A stretch of DNA of 7,495 bases from Candidatus Hydromicrobium americanum (lineage in GTDB: Bacteria; Actinomycetota; Humimicrobiia; Humimicrobiales; Humimicrobiaceae). A model generated the notes under the pieces. That model ran no database searches and was not told where the DNA came from. It worked only from the letters and a program-made list of their open reading frames with translations. Both the position numbers and the translations under genes were made by a program. Where the stretch lies: the NCBI GenBank assembly GCA_002779205.1, contig PEXF01000059.1, positions 10,353-17,847 on the forward strand. Direction: 5' to 3'. Below, piece by piece: positions 1 to 5,170 of the stretch; positions within the stretch are counted from its first letter, which is position 1; each line of letters begins with the position of its first letter.

Positions 1-326
1 ATGATTCAAAGACCTCTCAAGAAATATTAAAAAAACTGCCAATAGTTTCTCGTGCAAACAGATGGGGTGACGAAATATATTTTCAAATACCGGTGTATTC
101 TGAGCTTGAAAATGGCATAGAAATCCTGGATATAGGTTCTGTAGCTTACTGGCCTCCCGGAAATGCCTTCTGTATATTCTTCGGAAAAACTCCTGCCAGT
201 ACTGGAGACAAACCACAGGCAGCAAGTCCAGTCACAGTTATTGGAAAAATAATAGATAATAAAAGTCTTCCTGATCTTAAAAAAATTTCAGATGGAGATA
301 TAATAGAACTCAGAATTGTAGAATGA
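1..326 (+). CDS. Cyclophilin-like fold protein (TM1367/DUF369 type), 5'-truncated by window edge
   Basis: The reading frame is open from position 3 to the TGA at 324-326, giving 107 visible residues, so the GTG at 93 is internal and not the start. The visible part includes NRWGDEIYF near residue 20, the block VAYWPPGNAFCIFFG around residues 44-58, and KPQAASPVTVIGKI after it. These blocks are characteristic of the small bacterial/archaeal cyclophilin-like family related to TM1367, whose members have a cyclophilin-like beta-barrel. That family is usually about 120 residues, so only some 15-20 N-terminal residues should be missing. The true start lies outside the window. The fold is recognisable, but the cellular role of this family is not settled, and prolyl isomerase activity should not be assumed. 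The gene is convergent with everything else in the window. No strong terminator follows it, only A/T-rich DNA with a 16-nt palindrome. Confidence 0.85.
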   Translation, partial: DSKTSQEILKKLPIVSRANRWGDEIYFQIPVYSELENGIEILDIGSVAYWPPGNAFCIFFGKTPASTGDKPQAASPVTVIGKIIDNKSLPDLKKISDGDIIELRIVE

Positions 327-363
327 TATATTATTGGCCCATAAAACATTTTTTAATTTTATT

Positions 364-379
364 ATTATCTTAAGATAAT
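364..379. repeat. 16-nt perfect palindrome between convergent genes
   Basis: The sequence ATTATCTTAAGATAAT reads the same on both strands. It lies 38 nt after the stop of the cyclophilin-like gene and 45 nt before the end of the decayed - strand stretch. It could be an operator-like site or a weak bidirectional terminator stem. It has almost no G/C, so the stem would be weak, and palindromes of this size occur by chance in A/T-rich DNA. Confidence 0.3.
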
Positions 380-423
380 CAAATTCTGCGCAGTAATGGG
401 TATTATGTGAAATTGTATATAAC

Positions 424-660
424 TTATTCCTCTTCCAAAATTTTTATAAATTCTCCAACTAATTTTGGATCAAACTGCTTACTGCTTGATGAAATTCCAG
501 TTCCCCGGGATTTTTCTCTAAAACATTTGAAAGCACGTCTTGGGTGTAACCCATATTATATCTCCTTCCAATTTATACATAATAACAATGGTTTATTAAA
601 ATTTTTTAGTGATATTAAATCTAATAACTACTCATCTGGTTTTTTATATGCTTCTACTTT
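424..660 (-). pseudogene. Decayed gene remnant, possible C-terminal end of an HD-GYP-type protein
   Basis: Read on the - strand in the frame that stops with TAA at 424-426, the last 40 or so codons give a protein-like tail: RAFKCFREKSRGT, then GISSSS, then KQFDPKLVGEFIKILEEE and the stop. The FDPxLVxxFxxIL pattern preceded by RGT resembles the C-terminal end of HD-GYP phosphodiesterase domains, where the usual form is GTxFDPxxVxxFL. Here seven residues separate GT from QFDP. Going upstream, the same frame has two in-frame stops (TAA near 556-558 and TAG near 628-630) and no HD or GYP motif, so at most a broken remnant is present. The match is short and remembered, not searched. The overlapping 31-codon frame at 459-554 offers a competing reading. 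The stretch sits directly behind tRNA-Cys, a common place for leftovers of insertion and deletion. Confidence 0.35.
459..554 (-). CDS. 31-codon ORF behind a strong ribosome binding site; glutamate-dehydrogenase-like N-terminus or leader peptide
   Basis: An ATG at 552-554 on the - strand is preceded by AAGGAGA (561-567), with GGAG 7 nt ahead of the start: near-ideal translation initiation for a Firmicute. The ORF runs 31 codons to a TAG at 459-461. The peptide contains DVLSNVLEKNPGELEFHQAV, which resembles the first residues of hexameric NADP-type glutamate dehydrogenases, where a (K)NPxExEFHQAV block is typical. Nothing after the stop continues that family in any frame I read. It may be a truncated gdhA start, a small real peptide, or a chance ORF. 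It overlaps the HD-GYP-like frame, and the two homology readings can hardly both be right. Confidence 0.3.
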   Translation of the reverse strand: MGYTQDVLSNVLEKNPGELEFHQAVSSLIQN

Positions 661-665
661 TTAAA

Positions 666-682
666 AAAAATTAGTAATTTTT
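666..682 (-). terminator. A/T-only hairpin after tRNA-Cys, possible weak terminator
   Basis: Downstream of tRNA-Cys on the - strand, AAAAAT-TACTA-ATTTTT forms an all-A/T stem that runs into further T residues. It is in the right place to end the tRNA transcript, but it has no G-C pairs and would be weak. The call rests on position and the T-run only. Confidence 0.25.
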
Positions 683-707
683 ATAATTTTTTAAATACAT
701 AAAATCC

Positions 708-781
708 TGGAGGCGGCACCCGGATTCGAACCGGGGATAAAGGTTTTGCAGACCTCCGCCTTACCACTTGGCTATGCCGCC
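708..781 (-). tRNA. tRNA-Cys(GCA), CCA encoded
   Basis: The full cloverleaf can be drawn. The acceptor stem GGCGGCA (775-781) pairs perfectly with 712-718. The anticodon stem GAGGT/ACCTT (one G-U pair) encloses the loop CTGCAAA with anticodon GCA at 747-749. The T-arm has the usual GGTTCGAATCC. The discriminator at 711 is U on the tRNA strand, the known identity base of tRNA-Cys. CCA is encoded at 708-710. It is transcribed alone from a promoter just upstream and supplies cysteine decoding (UGC/UGU). Confidence 0.96.
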
Positions 782-800
782 TTACATGCAACAGGAAGAT

Positions 801-829
801 ATTATAGAATAATTTTATTTAAAAGTTAA
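801..829 (-). promoter_or_regulatory. Promoter of tRNA-Cys
   Basis: On the - strand, TTAACT (824-829) and a consensus TATAAT (801-806) are separated by exactly 17 nt, and the tRNA 5' end lies 19 nt beyond the -10 box. This fits a sigma-A type promoter for the tRNA and separates it from the amrS-like gene upstream. Confidence 0.6.
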
Positions 830-889
830 GTAAGCCTTTATGTATTCTTTTATATTTAAATTTAAAATTTTAAAGATTAAATGTCAGGA

Positions 890-1903
890 TTAATCTTCCT
901 GAAATATTCCATCTATCTTCTGACCGCAATTTGAACAAGAATCATGTTTTACTTTATTATTTGAAACTGAAAACCCGAATCTCTTGATCAATATGCTATT
1001 ACAATTAGGGCAATAGGTGTTTTCATATGTGTTTCCTGGAATATTTCCTCCGTAAACATATTTTAATCCTGCACTTTTTCCTATATCAATGGCAATTTTT
1101 ATTTGTTCCACGCTTGTGGGAGGTATATCAGACTTATACTGTGGATAATAAGCACTTATATGCCATGGTATGCCCTTATCAATCGCAGCTAAAAATTTTG
1201 CTATTTCCTGTAATTCACCTTTGGAGTTATTAATTCCCGGTATTATTAGAGTTGTAACCTCAACCCATATACCAAGCTTTTTCATTAAAATAATATTATT
1301 TAGAACAGGCTTTAACCTCCCCCCCATTTTACGTTTATAGGTTTCTTCTGAAAAACTCTTTAAATCTACATTTGCTGCATCAAGGTAAGGTTCTATCATT
1401 ATTATACATTCTTTAGTCATAAAACCATTAGTCACAAAAACATTTTTTAATCCTTTTCCACTCGCCAATTTTGCAGTGTCATAAGCATACTCAAAAAAAA
1501 TAGTCGGTTCAGTATAAGTATATGATATACTTTTATCTCCATTAGCAAGAGCATGACTTACAAGTTCTTCAGGAGAAACATCTCTTCCCTCTATTATGTC
1601 AAAATCTGATGGTGCCTGCGAAATATTAAAATTCTGACAAAAAAAGCACTTAAAGTTACATCCGACTGTTGCTATCGATAAGGAATTTGTACCCGGTAAA
1701 AAATGGAACAAAGGTTTTTTTTCAATTGGATCAGAGTTTTCTGCAATTAATCTCCGATATACAAGAGAATATAGTATCCCATCAATATTCTTCCTGACAA
1801 AGCATTTTCCTTTATCCTGATTTTTTATAATGCATCTGTGATTACAAAGATTACATATTACTTTTTTATCATCAAGTTTTTTATATAGATATGCTTCTTT
1901 CAT
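890..1903 (-). CDS. amrS: AmmeMemoRadiSam system radical SAM enzyme (AmrS)
   Basis: The gene encodes 337 aa with the ATG at 1901-1903. Residues 17-34 carry CNLCNHRC and a fourth Cys (C17, C20, C24, C34). The radical SAM cluster motif CxxxCxxC is at C82, C86 and C89, binding a 4Fe-4S cluster and S-adenosylmethionine. The family blocks DPIEKKPLFHFLPG (58-71), SYTYTEPT (127-134), FVTNGF (156-161) and NVDLKSF (178-184) follow. A C-terminal zinc-ribbon-like set is C298/C301 and C323/C326. Length and motif order match intact AmrS proteins, which occur with MEMO and AMMECR1 partners. The family's reaction is not firmly known, and no partner gene is in this window. A TTG at 1927 would add eight residues, but these lie inside a non-coding repeat and the family begins at about MKEAYLYKKL, so I chose the ATG. 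No good ribosome binding site is visible: a GAAAGGA lies about 15 nt upstream, further than usual. The repeat ends exactly at the start codon. Confidence 0.88.
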   Translation of the reverse strand: MKEAYLYKKLDDKKVICNLCNHRCIIKNQDKGKCFVRKNIDGILYSLVYRRLIAENSDPIEKKPLFHFLPGTNSLSIATVGCNFKCFFCQNFNISQAPSDFDIIEGRDVSPEELVSHALANGDKSISYTYTEPTIFFEYAYDTAKLASGKGLKNVFVTNGFMTKECIIMIEPYLDAANVDLKSFSEETYKRKMGGRLKPVLNNIILMKKLGIWVEVTTLIIPGINNSKGELQEIAKFLAAIDKGIPWHISAYYPQYKSDIPPTSVEQIKIAIDIGKSAGLKYVYGGNIPGNTYENTYCPNCNSILIKRFGFSVSNNKVKHDSCSNCGQKIDGIFQED

Positions 1904-1927
1904 CTTCGATTCAGTCCGTCCTTTCAA
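1904..1927. repeat. Short repeat copy 1, abutting the amrS start codon
   Basis: This 24-nt segment matches 2036-2059 at 22 of 24 positions, differing at the 7th and 18th bases. Its left end touches the amrS ATG, and its right end overlaps the first bases of the 69-bp direct repeat. The second copy lies next to the GC-rich patch. The shared CTTTCAA/TTTTCAA at the right edge looks like the point where two copies of a longer unit recombined. Confidence 0.75.
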
Positions 1928-1989
1928 TAATCTAACTTCATAATTTCAACCATATTTGTTAAATTTCCTGGTGTCGGAAGGGGGACTTG
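1921..1989. repeat. 69-bp perfect direct repeat, copy 1, containing a tRNA-Leu 3'-end fragment
   Basis: Identical base for base to 2088-2156, offset 167 bp. Positions 1969-1989 are the last 21 nt of tRNA-Leu(GAG): CCA, discriminator, acceptor 3' strand, T-stem 3' strand and part of the T-loop. The other 48 nt copy the DNA downstream of the real tRNA. Identity stops abruptly at 1990, where the real tRNA continues and this copy enters the GC-rich patch. The fragment cannot form a tRNA. It resembles an attachment-site duplication or the scar of a tandem duplication. Confidence 0.95.
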
Positions 1990-2035
1990 GTCTTTCGTCT
2001 CACTCCGTTCGCTGCAGAGCCGCAGACTCCCTCGC
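1990..2035. repeat. GC-rich patch of unknown nature between the tRNA-derived repeats
   Basis: This stretch (roughly 60% G+C) stands out from flanks that are mostly A/T. It contains CTCACTCCGTTCGCTGCAG and a CTGC/GCAG inverted repeat around AGAGCC (2012-2025), so it could fold. It has no long ORF. Its compact, stem-rich, compositionally foreign look suggests a member of a dispersed repeat family, but only one full copy is visible here. Confidence 0.45.
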
Positions 2036-2059
2036 CTTCGACTCAGTCCGTCTTTTCAA
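2036..2059. repeat. Short repeat copy 2
   Basis: Partner of 1904-1927 (22 of 24 identical). It continues directly from the GC-rich patch and is followed by a hairpin that leads into copy 2 of the 69-bp repeat. In this copy the TTTTCAA edge is followed by GTCCCTG instead of TAATC, which marks the junction difference between the two units. Confidence 0.75.
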
Positions 2060-2064
2060 GTCCC

Positions 2065-2093
2065 TGAAAACATGCACTTATGGCATGCTTTCA
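2065..2093 (-). terminator. Stable hairpin downstream of tRNA-Leu
   Basis: On the - strand TGAAAGCATGC and GCATGTTTTCA can pair over 11 positions (one G-U) around the loop CATAAGT, starting 42 nt after the tRNA CCA. It may end or protect the tRNA transcript. Only four bases of the stem are T-run-like and G's follow, so it is not a classic intrinsic terminator. The junction of the 69-bp repeat (2088) falls inside one arm, and copy 1 has lost the other arm. Confidence 0.4.
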
Positions 2094-2156
2094 ATAATCT
2101 AACTTCATAATTTCAACCATATTTGTTAAATTTCCTGGTGTCGGAAGGGGGACTTG
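2088..2156. repeat. 69-bp perfect direct repeat, copy 2, overlapping the 3' end of tRNA-Leu
   Basis: This is the resident copy. It covers 48 nt downstream of tRNA-Leu and the final 21 nt of the tRNA gene (2136-2156), stopping in the T-loop. The boundary inside the T-loop/T-stem is where tyrosine recombinases often have their crossover sites. Confidence 0.95.
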
Positions 2157-2224
2157 AACCCCCATGAACAATACTGTTCACAAGGCCCTCAACCTTGCGC
2201 GTCTACCAGTTCCGCCATTCCGAC
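2136..2224 (-). tRNA. tRNA-Leu(GAG), CCA encoded
   Basis: The acceptor GTCGGAA (2218-2224) pairs perfectly with 2140-2146. The discriminator is A and CCA is encoded at 2136-2138. The anticodon stem CAAGG/CCTTG holds the loop TTGAGGG with anticodon GAG (2188-2190), reading CUC/CUU leucine codons. A long variable arm (TGAACA/TGTTCA stem) marks it as a class II tRNA, and the T-arm stem is GGGGG/CCCCC. It has its own promoter and lies downstream of the transporter operon on the same strand. Its 3' end has been duplicated at 1969-1989. Confidence 0.96.
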
Positions 2225-2257
2225 CTATTGCAAATTTAATTAAATTTAAATTTGAAG

Positions 2258-2286
2258 ATATTACAATAACTTTTTGGCTTTTTCAA
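2258..2286 (-). promoter_or_regulatory. Promoter of tRNA-Leu
   Basis: On the - strand, TTGAAA (2281-2286) and TAATAT (2258-2263) are 17 nt apart, and the tRNA begins 33 nt after the -10 box. This is a good sigma-A match, better than expected by chance at this position. The 135 nt between the binding-protein stop and the tRNA hold this promoter and A/T-rich leader, and no gene that I can see. Confidence 0.65.
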
Positions 2287-2359
2287 TTCTAAAAATAATA
2301 TTTGTCATTGTCAATAAACCATTTGATTGTTAAAGAACAGCTATTAAACCTTTGGAATT

Positions 2360-4099
2360 TTACTCTTCTTTTTGTTTTAAGCAGATAGCTAGATGTTCCA
2401 GCATGTTACCTGGCTCCACCCATAAGTTGAGATCTTCATTTTCCTTCAGATCTCTCATTAAATCTAAATCCGTCGGGATACTAAGTAAATCTATTTCCCC
2501 GTCTTTAAGCATACTGATAAGGTTATTAATATCCGTATCAAATAAAATTTTAATGTAATCTATTTCTGGTGCCTCCCCGAAATAAAATTCATTTTTTTTC
2601 AGTAATAAATATTCTCTATCTACATACTCTTCTATTTTATAAGGGCCACTGGCTACAATATCTTCTGTAGAAAAATTGTTTATGTCCTTTTCTTCTAATG
2701 ATCCCTTCTGAAAAATAATACCGAAAAGTTTCTTCCAGTCCTTAAAATTTTCTTTAAAAACAATATTGAATTCTTTTTCATTTATTATTTCAATTCCTTC
2801 AACTTTAGAGTAATCTTCATTAATATTTACAATACTATCGTTCTCCAATATAGTATCGTATGTATACTTTACATCCTCAGAAGTTATGGAACTCCCATCT
2901 TCCCAGAATATCTTATCTTTAAGTATAACCTTGACTTCCAAACTTGATATGCTTGTTACACTGTGCTCAAGAGAATCATAATGCTCTTCTACTAATATTG
3001 GTTCGTATTCTCCTTCTTCATTAATCTCCCATAAGCCTTCCCATACAAGATTGTTTATATAATTTAAATCGAATGGATTTGAAAGTATATAATTTTCACC
3101 TTCATATCCTACAACTATCTCATTTATTTTTTCTTCACCTGTTTGCTCTTTATTGGGTAGAATCCAATTTTCAATATTGAAAAAAACTTTATTATTTTTA
3201 ATACTGATATCTATGTTTTTTATTTTTTTGTTATTGTAAGCAATAGAAACTAACCTACTGTATAGTGGTAGTACCACTGCATCCGAGGCTAGAGTATCCT
3301 GAAATTCCTTAAATAACTCTTTCTTTTTCCCGGTATCACTTTCCTTTGCGGCTCTCATTAGAATTTCATCAATATCTGGATTGTTATACCAATAAAAATT
3401 TTCACAAATTTTATTTTCATCTGTTTTGTAAATAGGTATCTTATCTGAACTGAAATTAAAATTTAAACTGCTCCCATCAAAATTTTTAATTGCCCAGACA
3501 CCAAGTTCATAATTACCTTTCATGACACAATCTTGATACCATTCCTTAGAAGGCTCATTTAAAATCCATATCTTTATTCCAATTTTATCTAAATCTTCTT
3601 TGATCATTTTGTCTATTGTTTTCCTCGAGATTCTATCATCAGAGCCTATAATAATATACAGTGGATTATCAACATATCCTGCCTTACTTAAAAACTCTTT
3701 TGCCTTATTTAAATCATAATTATATTCTGACCATGATGAGTTATAATAATATGAATCTTTCGTAAATAAACTATTAAGTACCTCGCCATATTCACCAAGT
3801 AATTCATTAACAATTCTTTTTCTATCAATTGCATAGAATATAGCCTTTCTGACATTAATGTCATTTAAAGGATTTTTATTTTTTTGCTTTTCTTTTAATT
3901 CAAGGAAAAATTCTTTACTACCAATATCCAATTCATTAGCAACATTTTTTCCATTACCGGTTTCTTCTTCACCGTCTAATGTAGTAAATAGTCCCAAATC
4001 ATTATACTCACATGAATACATATAAATACTTATAAATATCAGAATCAGTAAAACAGTTAGTATTATTTTTTTATTTGATTTATTCACTTTTCCGCTCAT
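2360..4099 (-). CDS. Family-5 (SBP_bac_5, Opp/Dpp type) substrate-binding protein with swapped halves (circular permutation)
   Basis: The 579-aa protein starts with a basic end and a hydrophobic segment (12-29), then Cys30 after MYS, a weak lipobox, so it is a likely lipoprotein or membrane-anchored protein outside the cell. A polar linker (31-75) follows. Residues 76-312 match the part that normally forms the C-terminal half of this family: NPLNDINVRKAIFYAIDRK (76-94), YNYDLNKAKEFLSKAGY (126-142), YNNPDIDEIL (238-247), and the usual ending near W312. After a short linker (315-324), residues 325-579 match the normal N-terminal half: INEIVVGYEG (325-334), the GLWEINEEGEYEPIL region (355-369), FWEDGSSITSEDVKYTYDTI (398-417), ASGPYKI (483-489), LKDGEIDLL (531-539), and an ending LEHLAICLKQKEE, just where a normal protein would continue into NPLND. 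Two in-frame TAA codons lie three codons before the ATG, so no N-terminal lobe is missing upstream in this frame. It is the last gene of the transporter operon and presumably hands peptides or a related ligand to the permeases. The ligand cannot be read from sequence. Confidence 0.88.
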   Translation of the reverse strand: MSGKVNKSNKKIILTVLLILIFISIYMYSCEYNDLGLFTTLDGEEETGNGKNVANELDIGSKEFFLELKEKQKNKNPLNDINVRKAIFYAIDRKRIVNELLGEYGEVLNSLFTKDSYYYNSSWSEYNYDLNKAKEFLSKAGYVDNPLYIIIGSDDRISRKTIDKMIKEDLDKIGIKIWILNEPSKEWYQDCVMKGNYELGVWAIKNFDGSSLNFNFSSDKIPIYKTDENKICENFYWYNNPDIDEILMRAAKESDTGKKKELFKEFQDTLASDAVVLPLYSRLVSIAYNNKKIKNIDISIKNNKVFFNIENWILPNKEQTGEEKINEIVVGYEGENYILSNPFDLNYINNLVWEGLWEINEEGEYEPILVEEHYDSLEHSVTSISSLEVKVILKDKIFWEDGSSITSEDVKYTYDTILENDSIVNINEDYSKVEGIEIINEKEFNIVFKENFKDWKKLFGIIFQKGSLEEKDINNFSTEDIVASGPYKIEEYVDREYLLLKKNEFYFGEAPEIDYIKILFDTDINNLISMLKDGEIDLLSIPTDLDLMRDLKENEDLNLWVEPGNMLEHLAICLKQKEE

Positions 4100-4110
4100 A
4101 AAAGTTTATT

Positions 4111-4139
4111 ATTATAATTAATCTTTTTTAGTAAACCAA
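4111..4139 (-). promoter_or_regulatory. Possible internal promoter before the binding-protein gene
   Basis: In the 70-nt gap before the gene, TTGGTT (4134-4139) and a perfect TATAAT (4111-4116) are 17 nt apart on the - strand. It would start RNA only about 5 nt before the ATG, giving a nearly leaderless message, and the gene has no visible ribosome binding site. It may be chance in A/T-rich DNA. If real, it would allow extra expression of the binding protein relative to the rest of the operon. Confidence 0.25.
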
Positions 4140-4155
4140 ATTTTTATTAAAAATT
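4139..4155. repeat. A/T-only inverted repeat between ATPase and binding-protein genes
   Basis: AATTTTT and AAAAATT flank a 3-nt loop in the 70-nt gap. It could act as an attenuating or RNA-processing stem between the two genes, but it contains no G-C pair and overlaps the edge of the candidate -35 box. Low weight. Confidence 0.2.
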
Positions 4156-4169
4156 CTAGCTTTTTTATC

Positions 4170-5168
4170 CTAAATATGTTTTCCGGCAAAAAAACATGCA
4201 GCAAGATGCTCATTTTCGTTTTTTGAATAATTTTTTAATTCAGGTTCTTTCCTGCTGCAAATATCCTGAGCATTGGGGCATCTTGGATGGAAGCTACAGC
4301 CCTTAGGAGGGTCGATAGGGCTGGGAACGTCCCCTTCCAGAACAATTCTCCTCCTTTTCCTCTCCATTTCAGGATCAGGAATAGGAATTGCAGATAATAG
4401 CCCCATTGTATAGGGATGAAGTGGTTTTTTATACAAATCTTCACTATTTGCAACTTCGAACAGCTTTCCGAGATACATTACACCTATTCTATCACTTACA
4501 TGCTTTACTACAGAAAGATCATGGGCAATAAAAAGATAAGTAAGATTAAATTCTTTCTGCAGATCCGTCAGTAAATTTAGAATCTGTGCCTGAACAGATA
4601 CATCAAGGGCAGATACGGGTTCGTCGCATAGCAGTAACTTTGGAGTTAAAACCAGAGCTCTTGCCACCCCAATTCTTTGCCTCTGGCCACCACTAAATTC
4701 ATGAGGATATCTATTTATATGTTCTGGATTAAGACCAACTATACTTAAAAATTCTTTCACTTTTTTCATTCTATTTTTTTTACTGTCGATTTTATGTATC
4801 TCCATTGGTTCACTTATAATATCCCCTATAGTCATTCTAGGTGAAAGTGAAGCATATGGATCCTGAAAAATTACCTGGATTTCTCTTCTTATTTTAAACA
4901 TTTCCCTGCTCGTAAGTTTGAATATATTTACTTTATTATATATTGCTTCCCCACCCGTCTGGGGTACAAGCCTTAATATCACTCTTGCAACAGTTGTTTT
5001 ACCGCAGCCTGTTTCACCTACAAGTCCAAAGGTTTCGCCTCTCCTAATAAAAAAACTTATATCATCTACCGCTTTTACAGAACCTGCAAATCTTTGAGAC
5101 AAAAATCCACTTCTTAATTTAAAGTATTTTTTTAAATTTTTAACTTCTAATAAAATATTATTTTCCAT
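4170..5168 (-). CDS. dppF: Oligopeptide/dipeptide ABC transporter ATPase, OppF/DppF type
   Basis: 332 aa. Walker A GETGCGKT (51-58), Q-loop Q102 in IFQDPYASLSP, signature FSGGQRQR (158-165), Walker B LLLCDEP (178-184) and H-loop H216 are all intact, so it should hydrolyse ATP on the inner face of the membrane. The second-subunit character shows in the AVDDISFFIRRGETFGLVGE start and the YASLSPR Q-loop, typical of OppF/DppF. The C-terminal OppD/F extension has four cysteines (C291, C297, C304, C325) in the pattern that holds an Fe-S cluster in a studied DppD homologue. The start follows the previous gene by 2 nt (TAA AT ATG), so translation is probably coupled. It pairs with the ATPase gene upstream to form the heterodimeric motor. 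Whether the family member is called Dpp or Opp cannot be decided from sequence. Confidence 0.93.
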   Translation of the reverse strand: MENNILLEVKNLKKYFKLRSGFLSQRFAGSVKAVDDISFFIRRGETFGLVGETGCGKTTVARVILRLVPQTGGEAIYNKVNIFKLTSREMFKIRREIQVIFQDPYASLSPRMTIGDIISEPMEIHKIDSKKNRMKKVKEFLSIVGLNPEHINRYPHEFSGGQRQRIGVARALVLTPKLLLCDEPVSALDVSVQAQILNLLTDLQKEFNLTYLFIAHDLSVVKHVSDRIGVMYLGKLFEVANSEDLYKKPLHPYTMGLLSAIPIPDPEMERKRRRIVLEGDVPSPIDPPKGCSFHPRCPNAQDICSRKEPELKNYSKNENEHLAACFFAGKHI

Positions 5169-5170
5169 AT

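Noticed and set aside
93..326. GTG at 93 as the start of the cyclophilin-like gene
   Set aside because: The frame is open to the window edge and the residues before the GTG (NRWGDEIYFQIP) belong to the family's conserved N-terminal part.
407..664. 85-codon + strand ORF starting at a GTG
   Set aside because: No recognisable family and a Ser/Asn/Phe-rich composition typical of antisense translation of A/T-rich DNA. It has no ribosome binding site and lies opposite the better - strand readings.
1904..1927. TTG start at 1927 extending amrS by eight residues
   Set aside because: The extra codons are repeat DNA also present at 2036-2059, where no gene follows, and the family begins near the ATG at 1903.
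1969..1989. Second functional tRNA-Leu
   Set aside because: Only the 3' 21 nt are present; there is no anticodon arm, D-arm or 5' acceptor strand.
1904..2156. CRISPR array
   Set aside because: Only two copies of each repeat, of different sizes, one overlapping a tRNA gene, and no regular spacers or cas genes.
2290..2350. Imperfect CAATAAA/TTTGATTG inverted repeat as terminator of the transporter operon
   Set aside because: Bulged, weak, and not followed by a T-run on the - strand, so I could not support it as a terminator.
2360..4099. Binding protein as an ordinary N-terminally truncated or frameshifted family member
   Set aside because: It has its own anchor, a continuous 579-codon frame, and both halves complete; only their order differs.
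4235..4453. 72-codon - strand ORF inside dppF in another frame
   Set aside because: Wholly inside a clear ATPase gene and without its own start signals; a shadow frame. The + strand ORFs inside 1027-1233, 2352-2558, 5323-5824 and 6574-6780 are set aside for the same reason.
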